From Frankia sp. (GTDB lineage Bacteria; Actinomycetota; Actinomycetes; Frankiales; Frankiaceae), in assembly GCA_019689615.1 (NCBI GenBank), contig JADGHD010000382.1, positions 1-5,294 of the forward strand: DNA of 5,294 nucleotides, read 5' to 3'. This document shows, piece after piece, positions 1 through 5,191 of the stretch; positions within the stretch are counted from its first letter, which is position 1; each line of letters begins with the position of its first letter. Under the pieces are notes generated by a model. It had not been told where the DNA came from, ran no database searches, and saw only the letters and a program-made list of their open reading frames with translations. The translations under genes were made by a program, and so were the position numbers.

Positions 1-5
1 AGACC

Positions 6-41
6 TACACACTGAATATCGCCGGCCGCGTCAGTTGTGTA
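6..41. repeat. Bulged inverted repeat, possible IS-end relic
   Basis: The arms TACACACTGA (6-15) and TCAGTTGTGTA (31-41) are reverse complements apart from one bulged T at 36. They are separated by a 15-base GC-rich spacer containing GCCGGCCGCG. No gene is visible around it, and the nearest coding remnant ends at 125. The right arm continues as TTGTGTAAAAG, which from memory resembles the inner part of terminal repeats in some IS256-family elements. The left arm shows a similar motif pointing the other way. It could equally be an operator for a gene off the left edge, or an RNA hairpin. No transposase is present in the window. Confidence 0.35.
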
Positions 42-64
42 AAAGACCCCGGCTGAACAGCAAC

Positions 65-98
65 GCTGGCGGCCCGTCCATGTGGACGGGCCGCCAGC
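65..98 (-). terminator. Perfect 16-bp hairpin, probable operon terminator
   Basis: Bases 65-80 (GCTGGCGGCCCGTCCA) are the exact reverse complement of 83-98, with only TG between them. In practice this gives a 15-bp stem with a four-base loop. It lies 26 bases past the stop of the MaoC-like remnant and is the first strong hairpin after livF, so it probably ends the liv transcript. The minus-strand tail (GTTGCTGTTCAG) is only mildly T-rich, as is common for U-poor terminators of high-GC actinobacteria. The perfect symmetry means it could also stop transcription arriving from the left. Confidence 0.65.
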
Positions 99-124
99 AT
101 GCGCGCAGTCGCCTCGGCGCGCCG

Positions 125-403
125 TCAGAGCGGACGCGGCGGTGCGGCCGTCTCGGCGGGCTCGGCGGGGTAGGTGATGTAGATCGACTCGGCGACCATG
201 GCGGGGCGGTCCTGTCCGCGGACCTGGATGACGAGCGCGACCCGGCACTGCACGCCGCCGTCGTCGCGACGCCTGCCGTCCTTGATCGACGCGACGAGCC
301 GGATCTCGGAGCCGACCCTGACCGGCGACGTGAACGGCACCCGCTCGAGGCCGTGGTTGGTGCCTCGCCCGTGGTCGGTGATGGTCAGCAGCTCCTCGAG
401 CAT
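125..403 (-). pseudogene. 5'-truncated MaoC-like (R)-hydratase remnant
   Basis: The 92 codons resemble the C-terminal half of MaoC-family hot-dog proteins (enoyl-CoA hydratase 2 type, usually about 150 residues). The run NHGLERVPFTSPVRVGSEIR (residues 16-35) matches the family pattern N-Y-G-L-x-R-V-R-F-x-x-P-V-x-V-G. It is followed by strand-forming segments and an A-E-S-x-x-x-Y-P end typical of the fold. The N-terminal half, which carries the catalytic Asp/His loop and the first part of the hot-dog helix, is absent. Only 31 bases separate the ATG from the livF stop, and the in-frame codons before it look unlike MaoC. No clear Shine-Dalgarno precedes the ATG. His for Tyr at 17 and Pro for Arg at 23 would fit decay. 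It is probably co-transcribed with livF but not a working enzyme. A short functional protein is the less likely alternative. Confidence 0.7.
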
Positions 404-434
404 GCGGGTTCGGCGGGCACCCCGGCCCTGCCCG

Positions 435-1127
435 CTACAGGGCGATGAGCTCCTGAACGGCCCGGTCCGCCAGCTGTGCGACCGGGCCGTCGCTGACCAG
501 CTTCCCGCCGCGCAGCGCGAGGTACCGATCGGCCAGCTTCTGGATCAGGCCGATATGCTGCTCGACCAGCAGCAGCGCCGTGCCGCGGGCCTGGATCTCC
601 TTCAGCGCCTCGACGATGGCGTCGATGACCACCGGTGCCAGGCCCTCCGTGGGCTCGTCCAGCATCAGCAGCGCCGGCTCGGCCATAAGCGCCCGGGCGA
701 TGGCCAGCATCTGCTGCTCGCCACCGCTGAGCGCGGTGCCATGCCGACGCCGGCCGCGCGCCAGGTTCGGGAAGAGCTCGAACACCGCGTCGAGTGTCCA
801 CGTGCCCTTGCGACGCGACGCCTGACCGAGCAGGATGTTCTCCTCGACGGTCAGGTTCGGGAAGATCCTCTTGCCCTGAGGCACCAGCGAGACGCCCCGC
901 GAGGTCGGCACGTGCGCGCGCCCGGTGAGTGGCCGGCCGTCGACGAGGATCTCGCCCCGGACGGTCGGCACCCCGTAGACGGCCAGCAGCGTGGTCGACT
1001 TTCCCGCTCCGTTGCGGCCCACGAGGCCCACGGTCTCGCCCGCGCCGATGGCGAACGAGACGTCCTGGAGGATCGTCGCGCCGCCGTAGGAGGCGAAGAC
1101 CTGACGGAACTCCAGGATGGCGCTCAC
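435..1127 (-). CDS. livF: LivF-type ABC transporter ATP-binding protein
   Basis: This is a cytoplasmic ATPase subunit of a branched-chain amino acid type importer, 230 residues and full length for LivF. Visible motifs are Walker A GRNGAGKST (37-45), Q-loop Gln84 in LVPQGKRIFPNLTVEEN (a LivF hallmark), signature LSGGEQ (133-138), Walker B LLMLDEP (153-159), D-loop EGLAP (161-165) and switch His191 in VEQH. All catalytic residues are present. The start is GTG at 1127, overlapping the livG stop in GTGA. A GGGGAG Shine-Dalgarno lies six bases upstream. It is the last intact gene of the operon and should pair with LivG under the LivH/LivM channel. Walker A has Arg in place of the commoner Pro or Lys at its second position, which is normal for LivF. 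Confidence 0.95.
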   Translation of the reverse strand: MSAILEFRQVFASYGGATILQDVSFAIGAGETVGLVGRNGAGKSTTLLAVYGVPTVRGEILVDGRPLTGRAHVPTSRGVSLVPQGKRIFPNLTVEENILLGQASRRKGTWTLDAVFELFPNLARGRRRHGTALSGGEQQMLAIARALMAEPALLMLDEPTEGLAPVVIDAIVEALKEIQARGTALLLVEQHIGLIQKLADRYLALRGGKLVSDGPVAQLADRAVQELIAL

Positions 1128-1825
1128 GCGGCACTCCCCAGGTAGGCGCGGATGACCTTCGGGTCGGCCCTGACCTCCGCCGGCGTGCCGGAGCTCAGGA
1201 CCTCGCCGAGGTCAAGCACGGTGATCGTGTCGCAGGTCCGGAAGACGCCTTCCACGTCGTGCTCCACCAGCAGCGCCGCGACGTCGCGCTCGCGGCACAG
1301 GTCGCGCACGTGCCGCAGCATCCGCTCGGCCTCGTCGGCTACCAGGCCCGCGCACGGCTCGTCCAACAGCACGACGCGCGGCCGGCCGATCAGGGCGATG
1401 GCGAGGTCGACCGCCCGCTGGGTGCCGTAGGCGATCTCGCCGCACACCCGGTCGACCACGTCGCCCAGGCCGAGCGTGTCGACGATTCCGGCCAGGTCGG
1501 GCTCGGCGTTCCTGCGCGCGACCATCGCCAGCTGGTCGCCGACCGTCATGGAGGCGAAGATGCTGGTGCGCTGGAAGGACCGCGAGATCCCGTGGGCGCG
1601 CCGCCAGCGGACGGACCGGTGGGTGATGTCCTCGCCGTCGAGCAGCACGCGGCCCGACGACGGCCGTCGACGACCGGACAGCGCATCGATGAAGGTGGAC
1701 TTGCCCGCGCCGTTGGGACCGATCACGCCATGCACGCACCCCGGTTCCAGGGCGATGTCGATGTTGTTGTTCGCCACGACGGCGCCGTAACGTACCGACA
1801 GTCCCCTGGCTTCGAACACCGCCAT
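1124..1825 (-). CDS. livG: LivG-type ABC transporter ATP-binding protein
   Basis: This is the second cytoplasmic ATPase of the importer. Motifs are Walker A GPNGAGKST (36-44), Q-loop Gln85 in SRSFQRTSIF (typical of LivG), a divergent signature IAYGTQ (131-136), Walker B VVLLDEP (151-157) with catalytic Glu156, and switch His189 in VEHD. At 233 residues it is shorter than the roughly 255 usual for LivG. The gap between the Q-loop and signature is only about 45 residues, so the extra helical insert of enteric LivG seems reduced. After the signature the family's I-A-R-A-L reads L-A-I-A-L. The ATG at 1825 shares its A with the livM stop (TGATG), implying translational coupling. The ribosome-binding site is weak (GGGTGA). 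Key ATPase residues are intact, so it should be active as a LivF partner. Confidence 0.93.
   Translation of the reverse strand: MAVFEARGLSVRYGAVVANNNIDIALEPGCVHGVIGPNGAGKSTFIDALSGRRRPSSGRVLLDGEDITHRSVRWRRAHGISRSFQRTSIFASMTVGDQLAMVARRNAEPDLAGIVDTLGLGDVVDRVCGEIAYGTQRAVDLAIALIGRPRVVLLDEPCAGLVADEAERMLRHVRDLCRERDVAALLVEHDVEGVFRTCDTITVLDLGEVLSSGTPAEVRADPKVIRAYLGSAA
1134..1139 (-). promoter_or_regulatory. Shine-Dalgarno of livF
   Basis: GGGGAG on the minus strand lies six bases before the GTG at 1127, inside the end of livG. It supports the GTG start and the four-base GTGA overlap. Confidence 0.6.
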
Positions 1826-2850
1826 CAGCGCTTCACCCGCTTCCAGAGCCGCTGCAGGGTTCCGGTGATGCCACCGGGCAGGAAGACCAGAACGACGATG
1901 AGCGCGATGCCGGTGTACAGATGCAGGTTGGCGCTGGAGTTCAGGCGCGCCTCGCCCCAGACGTAGAGCGCCGTGCCGACCAGCGGCCCGACCAGCGTGC
2001 CGAGCCCGCCCACCATGGCCGCGATCAACGAGTCGCCGGCCCGGGCAAAGCCCAGGACGTCGGGTGAGACGTAGGCGGCGTTGAGCGCGAACAGCGCGCC
2101 CCCTAGCGACGCCAGGAATCCCGAGAGCACGAAGGCGGCCAGCCGGGGCGCGAAGGTGTTGTAGCCGGAGAAGCGCATCCGCTCCTCGTTCTCGCGGATT
2201 CCTTCAAGGGTCGTCCCGAAACGGGAACGACCGACCAGCCACACGAGGACGAGTCCCACGGCGAGCGGGACCCAGACGACGGGCCAGAAGAGGCCGGGAT
2301 CCTGCAGGTCCGCCGGGGAGAGCCCGAGGAAGGAGGTGTCGGAGCCCAGACCGATCACCAGGCCGTCGTACGCGCCGGTGAGCGGCCGGAAGGACGTCTG
2401 CACGCAGAGCTGGTACAGCGCCTGCGAGAGAGCCAGGGTCAGCATGAGAAAGCCCATGCCCGAGGCCCGGACCACCAGGACGCCCATGAGCAGCGCGATG
2501 GCGGTGCCGGCAAGGACCCCGAACATCACCGATGGCATCGGACCCCAGCCGAACTGGGTGACCGCGATGCCGAACCCGTAGGCCGCGCTGCCGAAGAACG
2601 CCGTGTGCCCAAGACTGATCAGGCCGAGATGGCGGGCCAGAAAGCCGATTCCCAGGGCGGGCAGGCCCAGCAGTGCGGCGTCGGCCGCCAGACCCATGGT
2701 GTACGTGTCGGCGACGTACGGCAGGGCGAGGCCGGCCGCCAGCGCGACCACGGCGGCACCGAGCCCGATCACGAGTCCACGGCGCGAGCGTTGCCTGGTT
2801 TCGGGGACGGCCTCGGCGGCGGTCACTCCGCCCGCGGTTGTCACGGTCAT
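1825..2850 (-). CDS. livM: LivM-type ABC transporter permease
   Basis: This is a membrane subunit of the importer, 341 residues from the ATG at 2850. A polar, Arg-rich N-terminus (about 1-24) is followed by hydrophobic segments near 25-46, 52-71, 78-98, 106-127, 132-150, 189-207, 237-259, 275-300 and 311-325. GLISLGHTAFFGSAAYGFG (76-94) is the characteristic LivM stretch. GTTLEGIRENEERMRFSGYN (212-231) is the cytoplasmic coupling loop (EAA-like) that contacts an ATPase subunit. The basic C-terminus is LWKRVKR. A longer frame begins at 2886, but the ATG at 2850 forms ATGA with the livH stop and has AGGAGGA four bases upstream, so the shorter start is preferred. It pairs with LivH to form the translocation path. 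Confidence 0.94.
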   Translation of the reverse strand: MTVTTAGGVTAAEAVPETRQRSRRGLVIGLGAAVVALAAGLALPYVADTYTMGLAADAALLGLPALGIGFLARHLGLISLGHTAFFGSAAYGFGIAVTQFGWGPMPSVMFGVLAGTAIALLMGVLVVRASGMGFLMLTLALSQALYQLCVQTSFRPLTGAYDGLVIGLGSDTSFLGLSPADLQDPGLFWPVVWVPLAVGLVLVWLVGRSRFGTTLEGIRENEERMRFSGYNTFAPRLAAFVLSGFLASLGGALFALNAAYVSPDVLGFARAGDSLIAAMVGGLGTLVGPLVGTALYVWGEARLNSSANLHLYTGIALIVVLVFLPGGITGTLQRLWKRVKR

Positions 2851-3701
2851 GCTGTCCTCCTGCCCGCCAGGCCCCTCGGCCGCCACAGCAGCACCACGAC
2901 GAGGGCGGCGTACGGAACCACGACGGAGACGCTCGGCGACCAGACGGTGACGACGGTCTGGATGACGCCCAGGCCCATGCCGGCGGCCATCGCGCCGCCG
3001 ACGCTGCCCACGCCGCCGACGACCACGACGATGAGCACGGTGATGAGGAACTTGTCCCCCATCGACGGGTCCACCGAGATGTAGGGCGCCGCGAGGGCGC
3101 CGGCGAGACCCGCGAGCGCGGCGCCGAGACCCACGACGATGAGGCTGATCCGGTTGACGTCGACGCCCATGATCCCTGCTGTCTCGATGTCCTGGCTCGC
3201 GGCCCGGATGTACAGCCCGGTGCGGGTGTGCCGCAGCCAGACGATGAGCGCGGCGGCCATGACGATCGCGATCGCGATGATCCCGAGCCGATAGGTGGGG
3301 TAGTCCACGCCGAGCAGGGACGTGGTGCCGCTGAACCCGGCGGGCGGGTCCAGCGAGAGCGTCTTCTCACCCCAGATCAGCACGACCACGCGCTCGGCGA
3401 TCAGAGCCAGCCCGAAGGTCACCAGCCCGACCTCCATGTGCGACCGGTTCTGCAGGGGCCGGAAGAACACGAACTCGAGCAGCACGCCGATCGCTGCGAG
3501 AGCGAGTGGCACCAGCACGAGCGCGAGCCAGAAGTCGAGGTGCCGGGCGACCGAGTAACCGATGTACGCGCCGACCATGTAAAGGGCTCCGTGGGCGAAG
3601 TTCGTGACGCCACGAAGCCCGTAGATCATCGCCAGCCCCGAGCTCAGCACCATGAGCAGGGAGCCGAGCGCGATTCCGTTGAGGACCTGGGCCGCGTTCA
3701 T
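2847..3701 (-). CDS. livH: LivH-type ABC transporter permease
   Basis: This is the first membrane subunit of the importer, 284 residues from the ATG at 3701. The opening QVLNGIALGSLLMVLSSGLA (5-24) and GVTNFAHGALYMVGAY (31-46) are classic LivH signatures. Hydrophobic segments follow near 57-80, 92-109, 139-155, 184-206, 217-252 and 259-273. The cytoplasmic coupling loop is RTGLYIRAASQDIETAGIMG (160-179), with the conserved R-A-x-x-Q-D-x-x-x-A-x-x-M-G pattern. The frame stays open to a GTG at 3755, but those 18 codons would run through a structured spacer and lack family similarity. AGAAAGG sits six bases before the ATG at 3701. The gene ends in an ATGA overlap with livM and is separated from the binding-protein gene by 111 bases. 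Confidence 0.95.
   Translation of the reverse strand: MNAAQVLNGIALGSLLMVLSSGLAMIYGLRGVTNFAHGALYMVGAYIGYSVARHLDFWLALVLVPLALAAIGVLLEFVFFRPLQNRSHMEVGLVTFGLALIAERVVVLIWGEKTLSLDPPAGFSGTTSLLGVDYPTYRLGIIAIAIVMAAALIVWLRHTRTGLYIRAASQDIETAGIMGVDVNRISLIVVGLGAALAGLAGALAAPYISVDPSMGDKFLITVLIVVVVGGVGSVGGAMAAGMGLGVIQTVVTVWSPSVSVVVPYAALVVVLLWRPRGLAGRRTA
2855..2861 (-). promoter_or_regulatory. Shine-Dalgarno deciding the livM start
   Basis: AGGAGGA on the minus strand is the best ribosome-binding site in the window. It lies four bases before the ATG at 2850, within the last codons of livH. It rules in favour of 2850 over the upstream in-frame start at 2886. Confidence 0.8.
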
Positions 3702-3707
3702 GCACAG

Positions 3708-3714
3708 CCTTTCT
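3708..3714 (-). promoter_or_regulatory. Shine-Dalgarno deciding the livH start
   Basis: AGAAAGG on the minus strand lies six bases before the ATG at 3701 and just outside the 3' arm of the 3722-3805 stem. It supports the 284-residue protein over the extended GTG version. Confidence 0.65.
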
Positions 3715-3721
3715 CTGACGA

Positions 3722-3805
3722 CGGGGGGTGCGCCGCGGACCGGTGAGTCCTTCACCTCCCTCGCGACGACGAGGGGAGGACCTGATGTTCGGGGCGCACC
3801 CCCCG
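3722..3805 (-). promoter_or_regulatory. Intercistronic 13-bp stem with nested hairpins
   Basis: CGGGGGGTGCGCC at 3722-3734 is the exact reverse complement of 3793-3805, giving a 13-bp very GC-rich stem around a 58-base loop. The loop holds a 5-bp hairpin (3742-3746 with 3752-3756) and a 9-bp bulged hairpin (3755-3779). The two inner hairpins share two bases, so they compete. The first arm starts seven bases after the binding-protein stop, and the second ends eight bases before the livH Shine-Dalgarno. Such elements between a binding-protein gene and its permease genes commonly act as partial terminators or as 3' mRNA stabilisers, giving excess binding protein. That role here is inferred. No U-tract follows. 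Confidence 0.6.
3755..3779 (-). terminator. Inner 9-bp hairpin of the livH leader
   Basis: CCTCCCTCG (3755-3763) pairs with CGAGGGGAGG (3770-3779) with one bulged G and a six-base loop CGACGA. It is the most stable local hairpin inside the spacer and could act as a weak U-poor terminator between the binding-protein gene and livH. Confidence 0.4.
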
Positions 3806-3812
3806 CGGGAGC

Positions 3813-5039
3813 TCACAACTTGCAGTCAGGGCTGGGTGTCGGCGTCGTCTCGCTCGCCGGCGCCGAGTCAAGGATCTTGAACGCCAGACCGCCGTCGGCC
3901 TGCACGACCTGACCGAGGTAGGAGGGCCGCAGCAGCTGGTGATCGGCTCCCCGCATCGTCACCTCCCCCACGAGGCTGTCGAAGGTCAGGTCATTCAGCG
4001 CGTCACGGACGTCCTCGGGGTCGATGCTCCCGGCCTTCTCGATGCCCGCGAACAGCGTCATCGCGGCCAGGTAGTTGTCTGCTGGGACGTAGTAGGGCGC
4101 TTCGCCGTACTTAGCCGTGTAGGCGGCGACGAACTTCTTGTTCAGTTCGTTGTCCGCGCTCACGTCGTACCCGACGTTGTTGTAGTACCCCGTGATGCCG
4201 TCACCCAGGACTGAGAAGAGCGGCTCGGACACCATGTTGAAGCCGAGGACGGTCTTGAACTGTGTGGACAGGCCGAACTGCGCGGCCTGCTTCACGAAGG
4301 CGACGCCGTCGGCGCCGTACTCGACAGCGAAGAGGGCGTCCGCGCCACTGTCCTGGAGCTTGGTGATGTACGAACCGAAGTCCGTCGTGTTCAGCGGTGC
4401 GAACTGCTGCAGCACGATTTCCTTACCCGCCGCCTCCGCCGCCTTGGTGAACGCCTCCGCCGCGGTGTGGCCGGTTGAGTAGTCCACCGCCTGGATCGCC
4501 CACCTGGTGCCCGGCATTGTCGTGAGAGTCGCCGCCAGAGCATTGATGTCCATCAGGTCCGTCTGGACGATGTGGAAGCTGTTCGCCACGCACTGCTTGC
4601 CCACCAGATCGATGGTCTTGGCCGTCGCGTTGAAGGCCAGCGCGCCGAGGGCTGCGAGCTGCGCGTTGAGCGCCGCGGCCTCGGTCGAACTCATGACGCC
4701 GCCGATGAACCGCGCGCCGTCCCTCGTCACGGCCTCCCGCGCCGCCTGCAGGGTCGTGCTGGACTGGCCGTCCGTGGTCTTCTTGATCAGCTCGACCGGG
4801 TGGCCGGCAACCCCACCAGCGGCGTTGACCTCTTCGGCCGCGATCTCCCACCCCTTGACCCCGTCGGCGCCGTACTGGGCGAGCGCGCCGGTGCTGGGTG
4901 GTATGAGCGCGATCTTGATCGGCGAGGCGTCCGCACCGGACGAGTCCGCAGCCGTCGAACTTCCACCGGAAGAGCCGCAGGCAGCCAGCGCGACGGATAT
5001 CGCCAGCGCGATCGCTGCGGTTGGGACAGTCTTCTTCAT
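3813..5039 (-). CDS. livK: Liv-family substrate-binding lipoprotein
   Basis: This is the extracytoplasmic solute receptor of the importer, 408 residues from the ATG at 5039. MKKTVPTAAI begins a short basic signal peptide with lipobox LAAC (18-21). Cys21 would be lipidated and anchor the protein to the outer face of the membrane, followed by a Gly/Ser linker (22-39). The mature part has the type-1 periplasmic-binding fold (Peripla_BP_6): IKIALIPPSTGALAQYGADG (41-60), EVNAAGGVAGHPVEL (70-84), GGVMSSTEAAA (113-123), FNATAKT (136-142), AVDYSTGHTAAEAF (184-197), ALFAVEYGADGVAFVKQA (235-252) and YVPADNYLAAMTL (317-329). The end TPTPSPDCKL has a lone Cys that could pair with Cys150. Ser117/Ser118 and the NATAKT region fall where family members bind the ligand carboxylate and amine. 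The livK symbol reflects position only; the true ligand may differ. Confidence 0.93.
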   Translation of the reverse strand: MKKTVPTAAIALAISVALAACGSSGGSSTAADSSGADASPIKIALIPPSTGALAQYGADGVKGWEIAAEEVNAAGGVAGHPVELIKKTTDGQSSTTLQAAREAVTRDGARFIGGVMSSTEAAALNAQLAALGALAFNATAKTIDLVGKQCVANSFHIVQTDLMDINALAATLTTMPGTRWAIQAVDYSTGHTAAEAFTKAAEAAGKEIVLQQFAPLNTTDFGSYITKLQDSGADALFAVEYGADGVAFVKQAAQFGLSTQFKTVLGFNMVSEPLFSVLGDGITGYYNNVGYDVSADNELNKKFVAAYTAKYGEAPYYVPADNYLAAMTLFAGIEKAGSIDPEDVRDALNDLTFDSLVGEVTMRGADHQLLRPSYLGQVVQADGGLAFKILDSAPASETTPTPSPDCKL

Positions 5040-5044
5040 TCGCA

Positions 5045-5048
5045 CCTC
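5045..5048 (-). promoter_or_regulatory. Shine-Dalgarno of the binding-protein gene
   Basis: GAGG (within GAGGTG) on the minus strand lies five bases before the ATG at 5039. An in-frame GTG at 5045 overlaps this motif and has no ribosome-binding site of its own at a good distance, so the ATG giving Met-Lys-Lys is chosen. Confidence 0.65.
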
Positions 5049-5090
5049 GTGAGACTGAGGAGTTCCGGCCCTACCGGGATGTGATGGACC

Positions 5091-5116
5091 TCACCAGATA
5101 TTGGTCTGATAATTGG
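5091..5116 (-). promoter_or_regulatory. AT-rich dyad, probable promoter/operator of the liv operon
   Basis: This patch is markedly AT-rich for the window and lies about 50-80 bases before the binding-protein ATG. It contains the dyad ACCA-N5-TGGT (5093-5105) and the near-repeats GATATTGG (5097-5104) and GATAATTGG (5108-5116) on the plus strand. On the minus strand AATTAT/ATTATC could serve as a -10 element, with TTCCGA about 17 bases upstream as a poor -35. The dyad has the short-arm geometry of GntR- or TetR-like operators, but I cannot name a regulator. Position and composition are the main support. Confidence 0.4.
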
Positions 5117-5136
5117 AGCAGATCGATCCCTCGGAA

Positions 5137-5154
5137 GGGGTATTCCCCTACCCC
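5137..5154 (-). terminator. Second hairpin between the upstream gene and the operon
   Basis: GGGGTA (5137-5142) pairs with TACCCC (5149-5154) around TTCCCC. An alternative is AGGGG-TATT-CCCCT. It could be a backup terminator for the upstream gene, or sit just upstream of the operon promoter as a binding site. Confidence 0.35.
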
Positions 5155-5162
5155 CAAGGAGT

Positions 5163-5185
5163 GGTCCGGGCCACGAGCCCGGGCC
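5163..5185 (-). terminator. Probable terminator of the upstream membrane-protein gene
   Basis: A 9-bp GC-rich stem (5163-5171 with 5177-5185, one G-T wobble) and a five-base loop CACGA begin six bases past the stop codon of the partial gene at the right edge. The tail ACTCCTTGGGGG has no U-run, so it is a U-poor terminator candidate placed where one is expected. Confidence 0.55.
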
Positions 5186-5191
5186 CGCCTC

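Noticed and set aside
198..1145. Plus-strand 315-codon frame opposite livF
   Set aside because: It lies antisense to livF with its full set of ABC motifs. The translation is low-complexity and Arg/Ala/Asp-rich, as expected from high-GC antisense frames.
929..1966. Plus-strand 345-codon frame opposite livG
   Set aside because: It is antisense to livG and shows no domain pattern, only Arg/Pro- and Asp/His-rich composition.
2204..3370. Minus-strand 388-codon frame across livH/livM in another frame
   Set aside because: It is a Ser/Arg/Trp-rich shadow of two well-supported permease genes.
2673..3746. Plus-strand 357-codon frame opposite livM and livH
   Set aside because: The long His/Asp/Glu-rich translation is the mirror image of hydrophobic permease codons. 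Both permeases are clearly coding on the other strand.
5121..5128. GATCGATC palindrome
   Set aside because: An eight-base palindrome is expected by chance and has no matching partner or known role here.
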